Part shown: positions 48,026 to 60,499 of the stretch, piece by piece | How positions within the stretch are numbered: the first letter of the stretch is position 1 | How the letters are laid out: every line of letters starts with the position of its first letter | DNA from: Reticulitermes lucifugus | Lineage: Eukaryota; Arthropoda; Insecta; Blattodea; Rhinotermitidae | Direction: 5' to 3' | NCBI GenBank assembly: GCA_026260175.1 | Contig: JAKCWW010000114.1 | Span: forward strand, 44,795 to 108,794 | Length of the DNA: 64,000 bases | The notes under the pieces: generated by a model | Seen by the model: the letters and a program-made list of their open reading frames with translations, nothing else | The model's database searches: none | Told to the model about the DNA's origin: nothing | Program-made: the position numbers and the translations under genes

Positions 48026-48050
48026 AATATATATATATATATATATATAC
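48026..48050. repeat. (AT)n microsatellite
   Basis: About twelve AT units. Confidence 0.95.
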
Positions 48051-48305
48051 ATATATACGCATGCACAGAAATTACTTCTTATCGATGAGTATGTGATTTT
48101 GTATTGGATATCGGGAAAATTATTCAAAGGTACATAACAAAGTGCCAAGCGAACAGCCAGATAAAATGGATACTATCAACCTACTCTAAGGTCCTGGACA
48201 AAAAAAAGTCTCTTACTGAACCCTACAGAATTCTGCTGCCAGCGAAATGAATAAACCGTGGAGTTATAACTTTAAAATCTTTGTACCTTGAAAGCAACTA
48301 TGGTG

Positions 48306-48332
48306 GTAATAATAATAATAATAATAATAATT
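48306..48332. repeat. (AAT)n microsatellite
   Basis: Nine units. Confidence 0.95.
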
Positions 48333-48595
48333 CAATTCAAGTTTAATCACGTGATAACTCAACAGCCCGAGGTCCAATTACAGAAAAAGCACAAACATAT
48401 ATTGAAGGAAAGTCAGCTACATAAAATATATATAAGTAAGAATTAAAAAGAGAACATCAAGAAAATTACGAAGATGGAGCAACAAATACAGGCAGCTAAA
48501 GACAAAAATATAATATTAAGTATAATGTGTGTATTAGAAACCACACTATGCAAAAGGAGGTACAAAATGAACAAGACGGGCAATGTACGTAGAAC

Positions 48596-49190
48596 CTAAC
48601 ATTGTGGTGCATTCGCATAATGACTGTTGCGTGGAAAAGCAGTCAGTATTACGAGTGCTCGTCTGCATCTTGCCTTAGTTATCTGGCATGTAAATTGTAT
48701 CTCTTCTGTTAAGCATTTTATAGCAATCTGTGGCCTGTCTGGCTCTACCATATTATTCCACACTATCTCATAAACGGCACGATTTTCAGAAAAAAAATTT
48801 TTCGAAAGTAAAATGTGTGTTTTATTCTCTCTACAACTTTTATCTGAAAAATTTCTCATTTTAAGAAGAATTCAGCGAGATATTATCATAAACGTACACA
48901 GGTCTTCCTGTAAAGTACCTGTTATTCTTGTCAGATTTTAATCAAACTTAAATCGTCACGTGATTTCCGGCTTCCGCCGCGGTGTAAAGGATATCTTTAC
49001 TCTTCTGCGATGTTATGCAGCGTTGAATGGTAGTTAAGTTACCTACCAATCTGCGCTGCGTAACATGCCAGAAGAGCAAAGATCTCTTGAATTCTCTAGA
49101 CAGATTTTCCAAAAATTCTCAAATATCAAATTTCATGAAAATCTGTCCAGTGGAAGCCGAGTTGTATGTGGACAGACAGACAGATATGAC
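48596..49190 (-). repeat. Family E repeat, reversed
   Basis: The plus strand reads CGTGGAAAAGCAGTCAGTAT, CATCTTGCCTTAGTTATCTG, GTCTGGCTCTACCATATTAT, TAAACGGCACGATTTTCAGA, and ends with GGACAGACAGACAGATA (49171-49187). This is the inverse of 22985-23520. The middle includes GCGGTGTAAAGGATATC. The 87-codon minus frame is a translation of the repeat. Confidence 0.6.
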
Positions 49191-50205
49191 GATGCTAACA
49201 GTCGCTTTTCGTTATTTTGAGAAAGCGCCTACAAACAGAGAAATTTACAATATTGTACAATAATACTTATAAAGTCATTTAAAGAACGGAAGGAATTAAT
49301 AAACATAACTGACAACGAATAACTGAAAGAATCATAGGTTAAGTAATAGGCCTATGTATAAAACGAATAATAAATCAAATAACATTACATTTAATTACAC
49401 GATTTAGCGAAATAATATGGTGACTGAAAATACGAATATTCCTACTGATAGCATTAGGCGCACCAACGCATCTGGCTGAAGGACTAACCTTAGCGCGATG
49501 AAGAGCACCAAATACTGAGCAGTCTCTGATTAATCTATAATAATAATAATAATAATAATAACTACTTGTAAAACTAGAGATCTACATAATGGCAGTTAGG
49601 CTTTCCGATTTGTACTCGTATCTCATTGTTTACTGTCGAAAATGTGAGGGTCTTGATTTCGCGGTGAGACAGCACCAAAACACTGGACCCAGATGAAGAA
49701 GGAGTGTGAAGAAGGTTTAAAAAGTTTCTGACCACAGCAAAAACTTGCACCTATGTTTTGAGTCCATTTACTGGTATTCTGTTTCGGCAGAGAAGCAGCA
49801 GTAACAGGCTATCTTTCATGCCTTGACTTCCAATCTACCCGACTGTTTTGTTTTCCAAGTTTTCAGACGTAGGCGCTTAGGGCGCTATCACTCTTCAAGA
49901 AACTAAGAGAGCAGATACAATGATCCGATGTACAGAGGGGGATCGAATCAGAAAGTTGGCTTATTTCGTGGAACTTGATTGAAATTCTCCTAGCAAATGG
50001 TAATCAAACAGGAACATAAGACCCTAGCTTGAGAATGATATATCAAATCCATAAGTAAACTTTAAATTTCGTTCAGCTTAATTTATTATCCCTTTAGTTC
50101 GTAATTGTAAAGAATTTAAAAGCGTATCAGCAGCTATCAAGTAACCGGAAATGAACTGTTAAATGAGTACATTACAATACTGGGTTAGGGTTTTGTTGGT
50201 ACACT
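49191..50205. other. Unrecognised; (AAT)n at 49536-49561
   Basis: Only a trinucleotide repeat. No gene signal. Confidence 0.5.
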
Positions 50206-50400
50206 CTAAAAACTACGATTAACCTGTATTATATATAAAGATTCAGTTATAAAATCACTGTTTGTTTTGAAATCTATACAATGCTCATATTCACGCCGTG
50301 GGCAGAACGCAGAACTTTTTAACATTAAACCTCGTGATACACATAGCAACCACTGAGGTTTAAAAGGTTTCTTGAATTTGTCACTGTCCTCGCTGATTGG
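50206..50400 (-). repeat. Family F repeat, reversed distal part
   Basis: The minus-strand frame reads GLMLKSSAFCPRREYEHCID, FKTNSDF and SLYIIQVN, a pseudo-peptide I recall from many unrelated insect sequences. It partly corresponds to FCLQSGFYVF...FKTNSG at 28990-29050. Confidence 0.4.
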
Positions 50401-51181
50401 CAAAATAGTTAAATTACTTAACCAGAATGTTTAAAAACATATGTCATGCGTTCAGTTTAAACGTATTATTAATATTTAAACACTTAATTTTCAACTTCCA
50501 TTTTCGTTATAAGGATTCCACGGATGACTATTACTTCGATAATACATTTAAAAAAATTCCGATCATACTGTTCGTGATAAAATAAGGTATACGGAGTCAA
50601 AGATGATGTAAATGACACGAGCCTTTTTTATACAGGCATTTTCAGCTGATCACATTGAATGCCTTTCACATAATCAAATTCACATTAATTTCGCTATTCT
50701 TTATTTTTTCAAGATCGGCATATAAACATTAAATATAACTTTAAGAATGAATTGATTTACAATAACAAATTTAAAACCATGTGCATGAATGATATTTCCA
50801 TAGTATATGTCATTGCTAACCTTCGGCTGTAAAACACTGCATACAGATACCAAACTTCGTGAACTAAAAACACAAATCATACACAGATATACCTCAAGTA
50901 AAAAAGCTTTCCTAAGCGTACAGTAAAATGCAAGAATACAGTTTTACCGGATATAACATAGGTCAAACACAAAATAATAGTACGTGAAATGACTTACAGG
51001 GAAACAAAGGATTCTTGAAATGGTGCAGGTGTCACTTCTGTAGTTGAAATAGTAAGTAGGCGAAGTAAAATATATGGAACTGAAGTGGCGAATATGTTGC
51101 GTTAGCAGTAAATGAAGTGCCAAATAGCAGACTTATATATATAAGAACAAATTGTGGACAGAAAGTAGTCACACGTACGCA
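50401..51181. other. AT-rich sequence, nothing recognised
   Basis: No coding or repeat feature was recognised. Confidence 0.5.
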
Positions 51182-51184
51182 CAA

Positions 51185-51215
<31 letters not shown>

Positions 51216-51240
51216 CATATACACACATACATACATATAG
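51182..51240. repeat. (CA)n(TA)n compound microsatellite
   Basis: CA units, then TA units, then mixed ACAT units. Confidence 0.95.
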
Positions 51241-51329
51241 TATCGTTGTTCACATGAACACAGAAACGAAATTTGATACATTTATTCAAAATCCACTAAT
51301 TACACAACTTCTTGAAGTAAAGTCCTTGA

Positions 51330-51415
51330 ATCTTGACCCGTGAAGATGGGACCGATATGTTGTCCCGAAAGGTCGGTAAATAATTACCACACGACGCCGT
51401 GTAATTACCCAGAAG
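51330..51415 (+). repeat. Family B repeat with hammerhead-like block
   Basis: GTGAAGATGGGACC ... GTCCCGAAAGGTCGGTA, then CACGACGCCGTGTAATTACC and CAGAAGACCAC. Stem II GGGAC/GUCCC is intact and GGUCGGUA occupies the stem III/cleavage place, but the core begins GUGAAGA rather than CUGAAGA. Confidence 0.6.
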
Positions 51416-52149
51416 ACCACAGATTTCATCAACATCGCGGCGGAAGTCTGAAATCAAACTAAGAGTCGTTCAGCTAGACGATAAATTTTTCTCCTTTTAC
51501 GGAACCACGAATTTCATTATCATGTGCACTACAGCCTGGGGCTGGTCCTTGTCCTGAGGAGGGCCTGAAATAGTATGATCGCCCGTTCGTCTGAGGAGGC
51601 TTGAGTTTTTGTATTTAGCGCCATCTCTCTGTAGGATATGAGAATCTCCGTGAGAAATAAAATATAACTGGTTGAGGAAATTGTAAATGTATAGACAGAC
51701 GAAGTCCTGACGACTGTAAACGTGAGTTTGTGGCTCTCAGAGGGTTCAGCACATTGCACACTCGTCTCCCAAGAGCCACCACCCACCGATCAACAGAACA
51801 ACCAACAAACCAACCAACCCAAAACCTAACCCCTCTCTCGTTAAAGAACTGCTGATTTCGAAGCGCATAGCTCGAATCTACAAAGAGTGCCTTAAAGCTG
51901 TAACAGAAAGTGTCTCTGCGCTAATGAGTTTCATGGTCTCGGGTGAAGACCAGGACGAGCTCATACGAATGACTCGGGTTGCTGGTTACAGGAGGTCGAA
52001 TTTGACAATCATAACATCAAGCTCCAAGTTTTGGTTGGAGAGAAGTTACGGTTTCAAGCCAGAAATTTTGTTATTGCATTGGCTGGCGGGTTACGTGATT
52101 GGATAAAACTGGCCGTGTTCCTTAACCATGGCCTAGTTTAAATGAGGAA
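51416..52149. other. Unrecognised
   Basis: CTGAGGA occurs twice (51552-51558, 51590-51596), but no stem II partner was found. An 85-codon minus frame at 51529 has no motif. Confidence 0.35.
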
Positions 52150-52375
52150 AATCGCTGTCACCCCGGCCCAGCATCAAACGAGAAAGTTTTCTTCTCTACA
52201 GCACCACGTGGAGACCGGCTCTGTGCACCAGCCAACCACCAATCCAATGAAAAATAGACACTCTTTCCCTGAGGATAAGGTGGACCTAATATTCTGAATC
52301 TGACCACTCACATCCGTCTAGGTCCGAGGTCAATAACGCAAAGAGCTACACATTAATCTCCCATATGTCTTTTAT
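52150..52375 (+). mobile_element. SINE-2 body fragment
   Basis: GGAGACCGGCTCTGTGCACC, AGCCAACCACCAATCCAATG, and further on GTCCGAGGTCAATAACG follow plus-strand body order, with strong divergence. Confidence 0.45.
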
Positions 52376-52474
52376 GGAGTGGTGCTCAACTAAGCAAAGG
52401 GAAAATTTACCTTATCAACTCTATATTAAATAGAGTTACGTGGAACAGACATGGTGACGCAGCAGAAAAGTTAT

Positions 52475-53002
52475 TATTTTGGGAGGTGACAGTATGGGTC
52501 ATTGTGAGAAAAAAACTTCGTATGAACATGTGTCTAATTCTGAGTTGTTACCGAGATAGAGCTGTTTTCATCTGCAAATACAGAAGCATTCTGAATGGTA
52601 ATAAAGAATGAGAAATTACTGCTAATTTATTCGTAATTTTAATTTAGTGTTTAAATGATAAATTTGTTACACTTCACAATGAATGTTCGAAAATCTCACC
52701 GTCAACCTCAGCGCACTTCGCAACTCTTGTGGGATCGCGTGTTGTTCGTCTGAGTTGATCTGCACGTTTCCTTATGCGGGCAGCAGCATCCAAAATGAGA
52801 GCGAGCAATTCGTCTTGTGTATCCACCTTTCTTTTGTAAACTTCGTTCTTCATCCAATCCCACAGACAAAAATCTAAAGGAGTTAGGTCTGGAAATTCAA
52901 ACAGTTGTATCTAGGTAACCATTCAGAATTACACACATGTTCGTGTAAACTTTTTTCTCACAATGACCAAAACTATCGACTCCCAAAATATTGACCTTTC
53001 CT
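52475..53002. repeat. Inverted duplication around a transposase remnant
   Basis: The segment 52475-52565 (TATTTTGGGAGGTGACAGTA, GGTCATTGTGAGAAAAAAAC, GAACATGTGTCTAATTCTGA) matches the reverse complement of 52908-53002 at about 80% by eye. The right arm runs into the minus-strand transposase reading frame, so the left arm is an inverted copy of transposase-proximal sequence. Confidence 0.7.
52674..52890 (-). pseudogene. DDE transposase C-terminus (IS630/Tc1-like)
   Basis: A minus-strand frame, too short to be noticed by length alone, reads FPDLTPLDFCLWDWMKNEVY, KRKVDTQDELLALILDAAAR, IRKRADQLRRTTRDPTRVAK, CAEVDGEIFEHSL-stop (TGA at 52674-52676). PDLTPLDF-LWG followed by K--VY is the last catalytic-Asp block of the DDE_3-type transposases, and the helical tail and FEH ending fit too. 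Upstream (CNSEWLPRYNCLNF, another frame) the reading is shifted. The first two catalytic residues were not found. It is dead and 5'-truncated or rearranged. Confidence 0.7.
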
Positions 53003-54186
53003 CCTGAACCATTCTGAATAGCTTCAAATGGTAGGATGCAGTGTTTATAAATAATTAAAAAGAATTCGTGCTAACCACGTGACCGCGACGTTGGATTATT
53101 TTCAGTATTGTTTTTTCAGTTTGTTAGTTATTAAAATTCAAGGGGAACAAGAAGATCCACAATTATTTCAACAATCTCATGTGAGAAATTTATAATCCGC
53201 TCAAAACATTGTATTACTATAGTGTTTGTATTAGTAATGTTTCTATTCTTTTATGTCGATTTACGATGAAAAATTTAGCGTATATGATTTATTGATAAAG
53301 TACAACTCACAATGTTAAAGGCCTACATATAGCGCATATTTAAGAAGAGTTCTTATTTATAAAACAAAATGATAATTTGTGACGCACCTGTTTAAGAAAA
53401 TTGGCAACAGAAGAACTGAAGTGTGATGAACGGACACAAAACAGAATTTTAAAACGATAAAACGTTTTAACAAACTTTTAATTTTTCGGAACATTTTGAT
53501 ACGAATTGCAAGACTTAATTACTGAAATCCAAGAATCCCAAAACAAATCCTGTTGATAGGTAACTGCAGAGTCGAATGACAAGTGACGGTGAGAATGTAC
53601 TGTGAGTGGGTAGTAATTTGGAAGGAAATGACCGTGCATTATGTCAAATCACAAGATATTACTGAGGAAAACCACGGAAAGCGTCACTGCATATAATGAT
53701 TTTCAGGCTGATGTCTATGAAATGCGGTTCAGATACTTTGTACAGGCATTACCTGCTCTATTTTTGACATGGTATTTCTGCTTAAAGTAGTGAAATATTG
53801 AATGTAGTTTAGTACTGAGCTACGCATGTGGAAGGATGTGTCTTGATTTACGTGCAAACACGTGAAAATAAGCCATCTGAGAAGTCACAAAGAAGTCTAC
53901 TTTTATAGTAACAGCCTCGAAGAAAACAAGTGAAAAATCCGTTTAATACTTCAGTGAAATTTATCAGTGTCAAGAGGGAAAGCAACTAAAGTTATTCCAC
54001 TTTCTTATCGTGTACCTCATTGCTGCAAGATAAATAATGATAAGTTTGCCGCCGGTAAGTGTCTGGAGCTAGGAAAGAAGGTATTCTTCTGCCATTCATT
54101 TTAAACACAGGACAAGACACAGTGTTTTAGTATCAGGCATACGTCACAGACATATTTCAATAACTAGTGAAGAATCGCATTCGTGT
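53003..54186. other. Unrecognised
   Basis: No coding or repeat feature was recognised. A donor-like GCCG|GTAAGT occurs at 54053 without a supporting frame. Confidence 0.45.
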
Positions 54187-54352
54187 GGGATGTGACACCT
54201 TATAGTCTAGTAATAACGAACTAACGTTTCAGAGGCATTTTCTGCCTCCATTATCAAATTATGTGGACGGTTACTCATCTACTCTTATGATACAGGCAGA
54301 AAATTCCCCTGAAATGCCGGTACACTTCCAGATTACACGTTGTCACATCCCA
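54187..54352. repeat. Family B, two copies in inverted arrangement
   Basis: The left side GGGATGTGACACCTTATAG and right side ACACGTTGTCACATCCC are inverted ends. Inside, TTTCAGAGGCATTTTCTGCC (left) opposes GGCAGAAAATTCCCCTGAAA (right). The left copy on the minus strand has a 5-bp stem II GAGGC/GCCUC followed by UGAAACGUUAG. The core before it (TTGATAATG) is degraded. Confidence 0.6.
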
Positions 54353-54924
54353 TAAACCAAAGGTTTATAGACATTCCCGTGAGAAGCTAAAATCTAATTC
54401 AGTAAATAATAGCATACGATGTACACTTGATCCTTACAAATATACAGAGTCTGTCCCTATTTTCATTGTATCGTTCAAATAACTTGTATATCATTTTATC
54501 CCTCCCACTCCTTTTCCCAGAAATGATGTTCTAGACTTTACGGATAGTTAGTTATTTACTACTGCTACAATTTCTCATTTGCATGATACAAAGCAGATGA
54601 AAAATGTTCCTTCATTTCACACTTTAAAGACTAAGCGTAACATGAGTTATGTTCAAATATTCATTTCGTACCTAACAGAGAACACATAACGCAGCGTACG
54701 GAAATAACCGCGGTTTGTTCTGAGAGACATATGAGATAACACAAACGCACTCTGTGAGCAGAATGTACAATGTTCAATTGTTAATTCTAGTTGTACTTGA
54801 AGTGATCACTAGGTTTTAGTTCTTAATATATTACCTTCAACGAAACTGGAACTGTCTCAAACTTGAATCACTGGCTTTAAGAATGGAAAAATGATAGCCT
54901 TAAAATTTGATTAAATTATAGGCC
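54353..54924. other. AT-rich sequence, nothing recognised
   Basis: No coding or repeat feature was recognised. Confidence 0.5.
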
Positions 54925-54935
54925 TACTAACATTA

Positions 54936-55173
54936 CGGCCGATCCCAGTGGCCCTGCAGTCTAAGGCGTGGGTCTGCGGCCGTTCGCTTGCTGGGATTGT
55001 GGGTTCGAATCCCACCGGGGGCATGGATGTCTGTCTCTTGGCAGTGTTGTGTGTTGTCAGGTAGAGGTCTCTGCGTCGGGCTGGTCACTCGTCCAGAGGA
55101 GTCCCACCGAGTGTGGTGTGTGTGAGTGTGATCGTGAAGTCCCGAGAAGGGGTCGAAAGTGCCACATAAAAAA
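54936..55173 (+). mobile_element. tRNA-Leu-like SINE, complete copy
   Basis: The 238-base element begins GGCCGATCCCAGTGGCCCTG. It has an A box (TGGCCCTGCAGTCTAAGGCG) and B box (GGGTTCGAATCCCACC), spaced as in a tRNA with a long variable arm such as tRNA-Leu. A conserved body follows (GTGTTGTCAGGTAGAGGTCT, GGGCTGGTCACTCGTCCAGA, GTCGAAAGTGCCACATAAAA). An 11-base target duplication TACTAAYATTA (54925-54935 and 55174-55184, one mismatch) shows retroposition. The 82-codon frame (GLRPFACWDCGFESHRG...) is its translation, not a gene. Confidence 0.9.
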
Positions 55174-55184
55174 TACTAATATTA

Positions 55185-58100
55185 AGGCTTTCTACATGAG
55201 AAACAAAAATTCATAAAGTTTAAAGCTGCGGTCCATATAACTATCAATGAACTTCCAGTGGTCACACAAATGCACGTACCGTGAAAAGTGAAAATGTAGT
55301 CGCATCGGCTGGGATGAGTTCCAGAAGACCACGTAGGCTGCATGGTCTGACACTGAGCTCCTTACAGCTCACCGATATTTGCTGCACAGCTTAATGACTA
55401 TGCGCACTGGAGCTGTGATAACAGCTAACACTTTTTAGGTGGAGTTCATATAAAAAGAACTTAATATTTAAAACTTCAGTTCATATATCATTGAAAACAC
55501 TGTGGCTTTATTGCAAAGTCCAATCGGTTAAACTTGCAAGCGGAAATAACCAATGTTTAGTGTTATAACCAAACGAAGGATATAAATACATATTATGAGT
55601 ATAACACTTTGTTTCTGAATGTTGGGACTTATGCACAGTGTAGTAGTTACAACGCTGTAAATGTTTAAACTAAATATCCTACATAAAATTAAGGCCACGT
55701 TTTAGTATGTTAAGAGCTGCAGGAATATGCTAATTTTTGCTACACGATGCTGGATTACGCTCCGCATAGCACTACATTATTTGCCTCTTTTATCAAGATA
55801 CTTTCTCCAGTCTGGTTGCGAGTTTATCCGCAGATACTACAGACTTGTCTCAGACAGCGCAGCAAGCGTTCTTCGCATTAATATCAATGTTACTCCGAAT
55901 ATGCCAAACGAAAGAGAAAATTTGTAGGGATTTAGAAATTAATTACCGATATAGATTAAGAAGAAGATAAAATATCAACCTGTCTTACCCATCTTCTCTC
56001 AAGACTTAGACACCGTGTAAGACTATTGCGAACAGTGTCAGAAGTATTATGTTCGAAATTCGAATGGGGTGCTAGATGTACATACAAGATGTAGGTTGTA
56101 GGTCAGTGTTCCATACCATCATGCTATACGTTCACATACGGGAAGTCGAAGCACGTTTCAAGCAGTCTAGTTTGGGAAATTAGTGCAAATAAGAGGTCAG
56201 AATCAAGCTCTGGTCGCATTACTCTCTGGTGGCATTACTCCTGGAGAAAGAGCCCACGGTGAACAGAAACCTTTCAGTGTGTAAGCAATAAATGTATTAA
56301 CTGAGCCACTTGATTCCAGAGAATCAATAACGCAGTCCTCTGAAAAGAAATGTCATACGTATTCGGAGAGGTAATAGTAATGAAACAGACATGTGGGAAG
56401 CCCAGCAAAGCAGAAGAAAACAATATGAAAAAAAAAATCCTCAGAAAAATTCTAAGAACTGACAACTTATTTCAATAGATCTGCTGACACACAGGTATAA
56501 TATTTGTATTTAAATTGATTATAAACGTAATGTACATGAAATATCACAAAATGTCTGCCTCCATTCGGCCTCCCTCCCCTCTAACAAATTTCTTGGTTAA
56601 ATGAGACCCAAATATTTTGTTACAAACATTAAAGTATAATTGTAAAGTTTAAGCCAGCTGAAGACAGTCTATTCCGTTATTGTTTGACGTAGTAAGTATT
56701 CCAACTCAGTATAATTTGTAGTTTTTCTAAGAGCCTTCAGTCAAATTCAGAGAAAGTAAGTTAAAATAAGCCGCGACCGCTTGCTCCTCCACGTCTTTTG
56801 GTCCCTGTGTCTGATCTTATTTGAAACTGAATAACTTCTGTACTTTATTTGTTATAGTTTAATATTCTTCAGACAAATACTTTAATCTTAAGAGTATACT
56901 GAATCCCTTGACATTGCAGTCCTGTTGGGGATACTAAGCAAAATATATATTACAACTTATGTCACAATATGCAGCAGAGTTCTTAGTGGACAATATGACG
57001 TAAGTTTTATTGTACTATAAGCCATTCGAAAAGACCGCGGAATGCAAACATCAGTTCTAATAACCTGAATTCGGAATGGTAACTGAACATCCGACATTCC
57101 GAATATGAAGCATGGGTGCTGGGTGCTGATCTCTACGCCGTGACGATCATGCATTTAGGTTTTTGACTGTATGGAGCACAGAAATCACTCACACTTGTCT
57201 ACAAATCAGTGTCTACCTCCGTAGAATAAAGACCTTCTCGAGTCGGTGCTAGTCGCTTAGATACGAGAGGTATTCCTCACCTTTTATTGAAACTGAATGT
57301 ACATACCTCGTATACTGTGTTAACAAAAGTCTGCAGTCTGCCGAAATAAGAGTCCCTGGACAACATTTCGTAACATGGTCATCTCTAACACTGAGAACCT
57401 GTTAAACCCCGCCTAACATCCAAGTTAAAGCATAACCCCTTGTCGTCTGTCCGTAACAGCTTTTACCAAACTTTCGCAAATACCTTCCATATCTAGCGGT
57501 CGTCTCCTTCTTCATCAACCTGAGGACGCACAATTTCATGTTCACAACGGAACTACTTTATAAGAACTGCCCTGCAGAAAGTAAATTCTAAACTGACATA
57601 TACACGTATGTCTCATGATATATGTGCACAATATCTCCTACGTCTCAGTTAAATCATGGCTTTAAATCCATTTATCTGACATTAGATAGGGGCTACACGA
57701 TACAAAGGTATACCCTATTTTTATCTTTTGGAAACGACTGAACCTATAAATCATTCAGACGCTCCGTATAACTGTCATGAAAGTCTATAAGACTAGACGG
57801 AAGAGATCTAAACAATGATAATTCTGCAGTAGTTCAGACAAGAATATATTTTTGAATATGACGCTGAGGTTACTATTTTTGTAACAAACATTGAGATTAT
57901 GTATGGCCAATAAATTAACAAAATCAACATAGGCATATAAGTAGTAAGTTCTGCAAACGAACGGACATAATCTAAAATGGTAAAAACATACAATATGTGC
58001 AAAATTGTACCAGTAATTGTAACAGTACCAGAAAGTGTGAACGCAGTGAATTCAATGCTATGACTGTGAGAATCGGCCAGGATGCAAATATAAGAAAGCG

Positions 58101-60499
58101 CCTCAATGTTACTTTATACTTATACATCCTATGTTCTTTAAAATTTCGGTCGGTTGCACAAATTTTGTTCCACTGTATGCATACTGCTTTATGTCATATT
58201 GCAACACATTAAGTATCCACACATTTTTCGTCATGTGTGCCGACGCTTCACTGTTAAATATTTATAGTCACATTCGATACATTTATTTTGAAAACTTGCT
58301 AATTGTTTTCAAATTTAATTTACTGGATCATGACAAGAGAGAATCGTCTCACATATTATGTATTAATTGTTTAACACTGTTTACAGGCTTGCTAAATGGT
58401 ATTCTTCAAATGCCATTCACAGTTCCGATTCTATTGAGGGAGCCGAACGATCAATTAACGTACTGTTATATCAGACTGCGAAATATAATAGACATCACTG
58501 CAAATTATAAACATACAGCAATATGGCCAAATTTAACTTTAGTCATGAAATCTGTTTTGAATAGTGAATACTTACTAGAAACAATACCGCCAGAAACGAC
58601 GACTGTAGATCGCGAGAAAAAAAGCGGCTCCAATTGGTTTGTTGAAGGAAAATCTATATGATGTTGATCCGTTGTTTGAACCATCTTGTTCATTGACACA
58701 GCATCATTCATTATCTCAAGCAGCCGTCAGCGATTTTGTCAGTGATATTAAATTGTGAAAATACTAAAGTTAACTTTCTGTAACATCTTTTCGGGCATTC
58801 ATCCAAAAACGTTTACACTTTTTCCACAAAAAGGTAATTTGAGGTACCGTCATAATGTGCACCCCCTCAAAGAAACCGTTGAGCAATAATATAATTTAAA
58901 TTCGTGCCCTCTATCTACAGACTTCTTGAAGGTGACTTTGAAAGCCATGTTGCTCCAAAATGTAAATAATTACACTTCAGATTCGTGAGGATACGCCGTT
59001 CATAGATGGACTCATGTGTCAATATGCACCTTCCAGTAAAATATATCCAATATGATCTGTTGAGAGTTGGAAGTGTCTGCACTTCTCCTTCGTTTACAGC
59101 TCAGCTATACACACTTCTGTTATTCGCTCTGTGAATGAGATAACCAATAACGGGAAGACACATAAGCCACATCGACAAGCACTGATTTCAAGTTAATGAA
59201 ATGTCGCCGGTCAATCTTTAGTAATTCAGAAAAAACATTTCTTTTCTTATTACATATTAAACTTGCTTTAATAAAATATTTGGTATTTCTGTACCCGACA
59301 AAGAGAGGATCATCGAGGCCAAAAACAAAACAGGGATATATATGAAAGAGGAATATGTCGAAATCTTGTGAATTGAGCACTTAAAGAAGTGACAATACAT
59401 TTACTTGGAAAATTCAGAGTAGCAAGTTATAAGGTCACTTATCTAGAAATCTTGTTAAGTCACGGGGAGCACAGTGCCATTAGAAGTTCATTTTATGGAT
59501 ACACATCTCTACTTCCTCCCAACAAACTTTTGAGCTCTTAATACAGACCATAAGAAACGTTTCAATTAAGAAATATCTAGGACGAAGAGATAACAGGGCA
59601 AGAGGACCTTCAGCACCTCGGCTTACTGCTGCTGGGCACTGGTTAGGAAAACGTCAGAGAACATATACAAAGGCTTATTACATGGATTTCATGTCCGTTA
59701 GATATGCAGTGTCAATTTGGATTTCATACTGGGTCTTTAAATAATTACAAATCTCACTTTCCATTCACATAAAATAGTGGCCTATGGAAAAATATGCGGC
59801 CCTTCTTTCACCCACCTTTCTTTAACGCAGTAAGATACATCCTTATTTGTACGTGTGAAGACGAAGTCCTCTTTTATCATCCAATGTAATCTAACAATCA
59901 GTCACAATACGAAGAGACAAATTTTTATCAAGCAGAGAACCTGCTATGGATAGATCTCTATGTTATGCTACTGACGTGAGTCTGCGAGTTCAGATCGCAT
60001 AAGCCCTCAATAATGGTGAAATAAAAACATGTGGGGAAATACAACAGATAAATATTTGTCTTTGTCATAGAAGTAAGTACCAGTGGGCCTGAGAGTTTTG
60101 GCTACAAATCGCCAATTTTAAGTTACGGACTGCAAACCTGGCCTCGGATTTCTGTATTTTGTGTTTCTGTTGACTATATGCAAATAATACGTACAACGAA
60201 ATCGGTAACAAAAACGTCAACAGGCTTATAATGGTTTTCGGTGTATACGACGCATAAGTAGTAGATAATGTTCATGATTTTAGTTGGTGAACTACAGATG
60301 CAGATTCGGTTTCCAAATGGAAAATGTATTAAGACCATCAGTAATAAGCTACTGAATTAATAAGTTTTCTGAAATGAAATTATGGAAATAATGACTGAAA
60401 AGCTTAAGTTACTGAACATAAACTGGGAGACGTTGAAGGAAAGACCGAAATAAGCAGCGGTTATATAAAAAGTTTAAATGTAAACGTAAATTGGTATTT
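55185..60499. other. Long AT-rich stretch, nothing recognised
   Basis: This contains the longest open frame of the window, 176 codons at 58131-58661 on the plus strand. It is AT-rich, has no known motif, starts mid-sequence, and overlaps a 68-codon minus frame. It has no codon bias distinct from its surroundings. A minus frame near 57410-57560 (KLCVLRLMKKETTARYGRYL) is also unassigned. No member of the repeat families was seen. Confidence 0.4.

Larger units (their letters stand above)
47376..48595. other. Unrecognised; AT and AAT microsatellites inside
   Basis: (AT)n at 48026-48050 and (AAT)n at 48306-48332. No gene or known repeat family was seen. Confidence 0.5.

Noticed and set aside
51540-51600. 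Hammerhead candidate with CTGAGGA twice
   Set aside because: No stem II partner and no GAAAC at the right distance; only the core heptamer matches.
54968-55216. 82-codon frame GLRPFACWDCGFESHRG...
   Set aside because: It lies almost entirely within a SINE with A and B boxes and target duplication, so it is a translation of the repeat.
58131-58661. 176-codon open frame, the longest in the window
   Set aside because: AT-rich composition like its surroundings, no domain or signal motif, no splice or promoter context, and an overlapping antisense frame. A frame of this length is not surprising in 64 kb of this composition.
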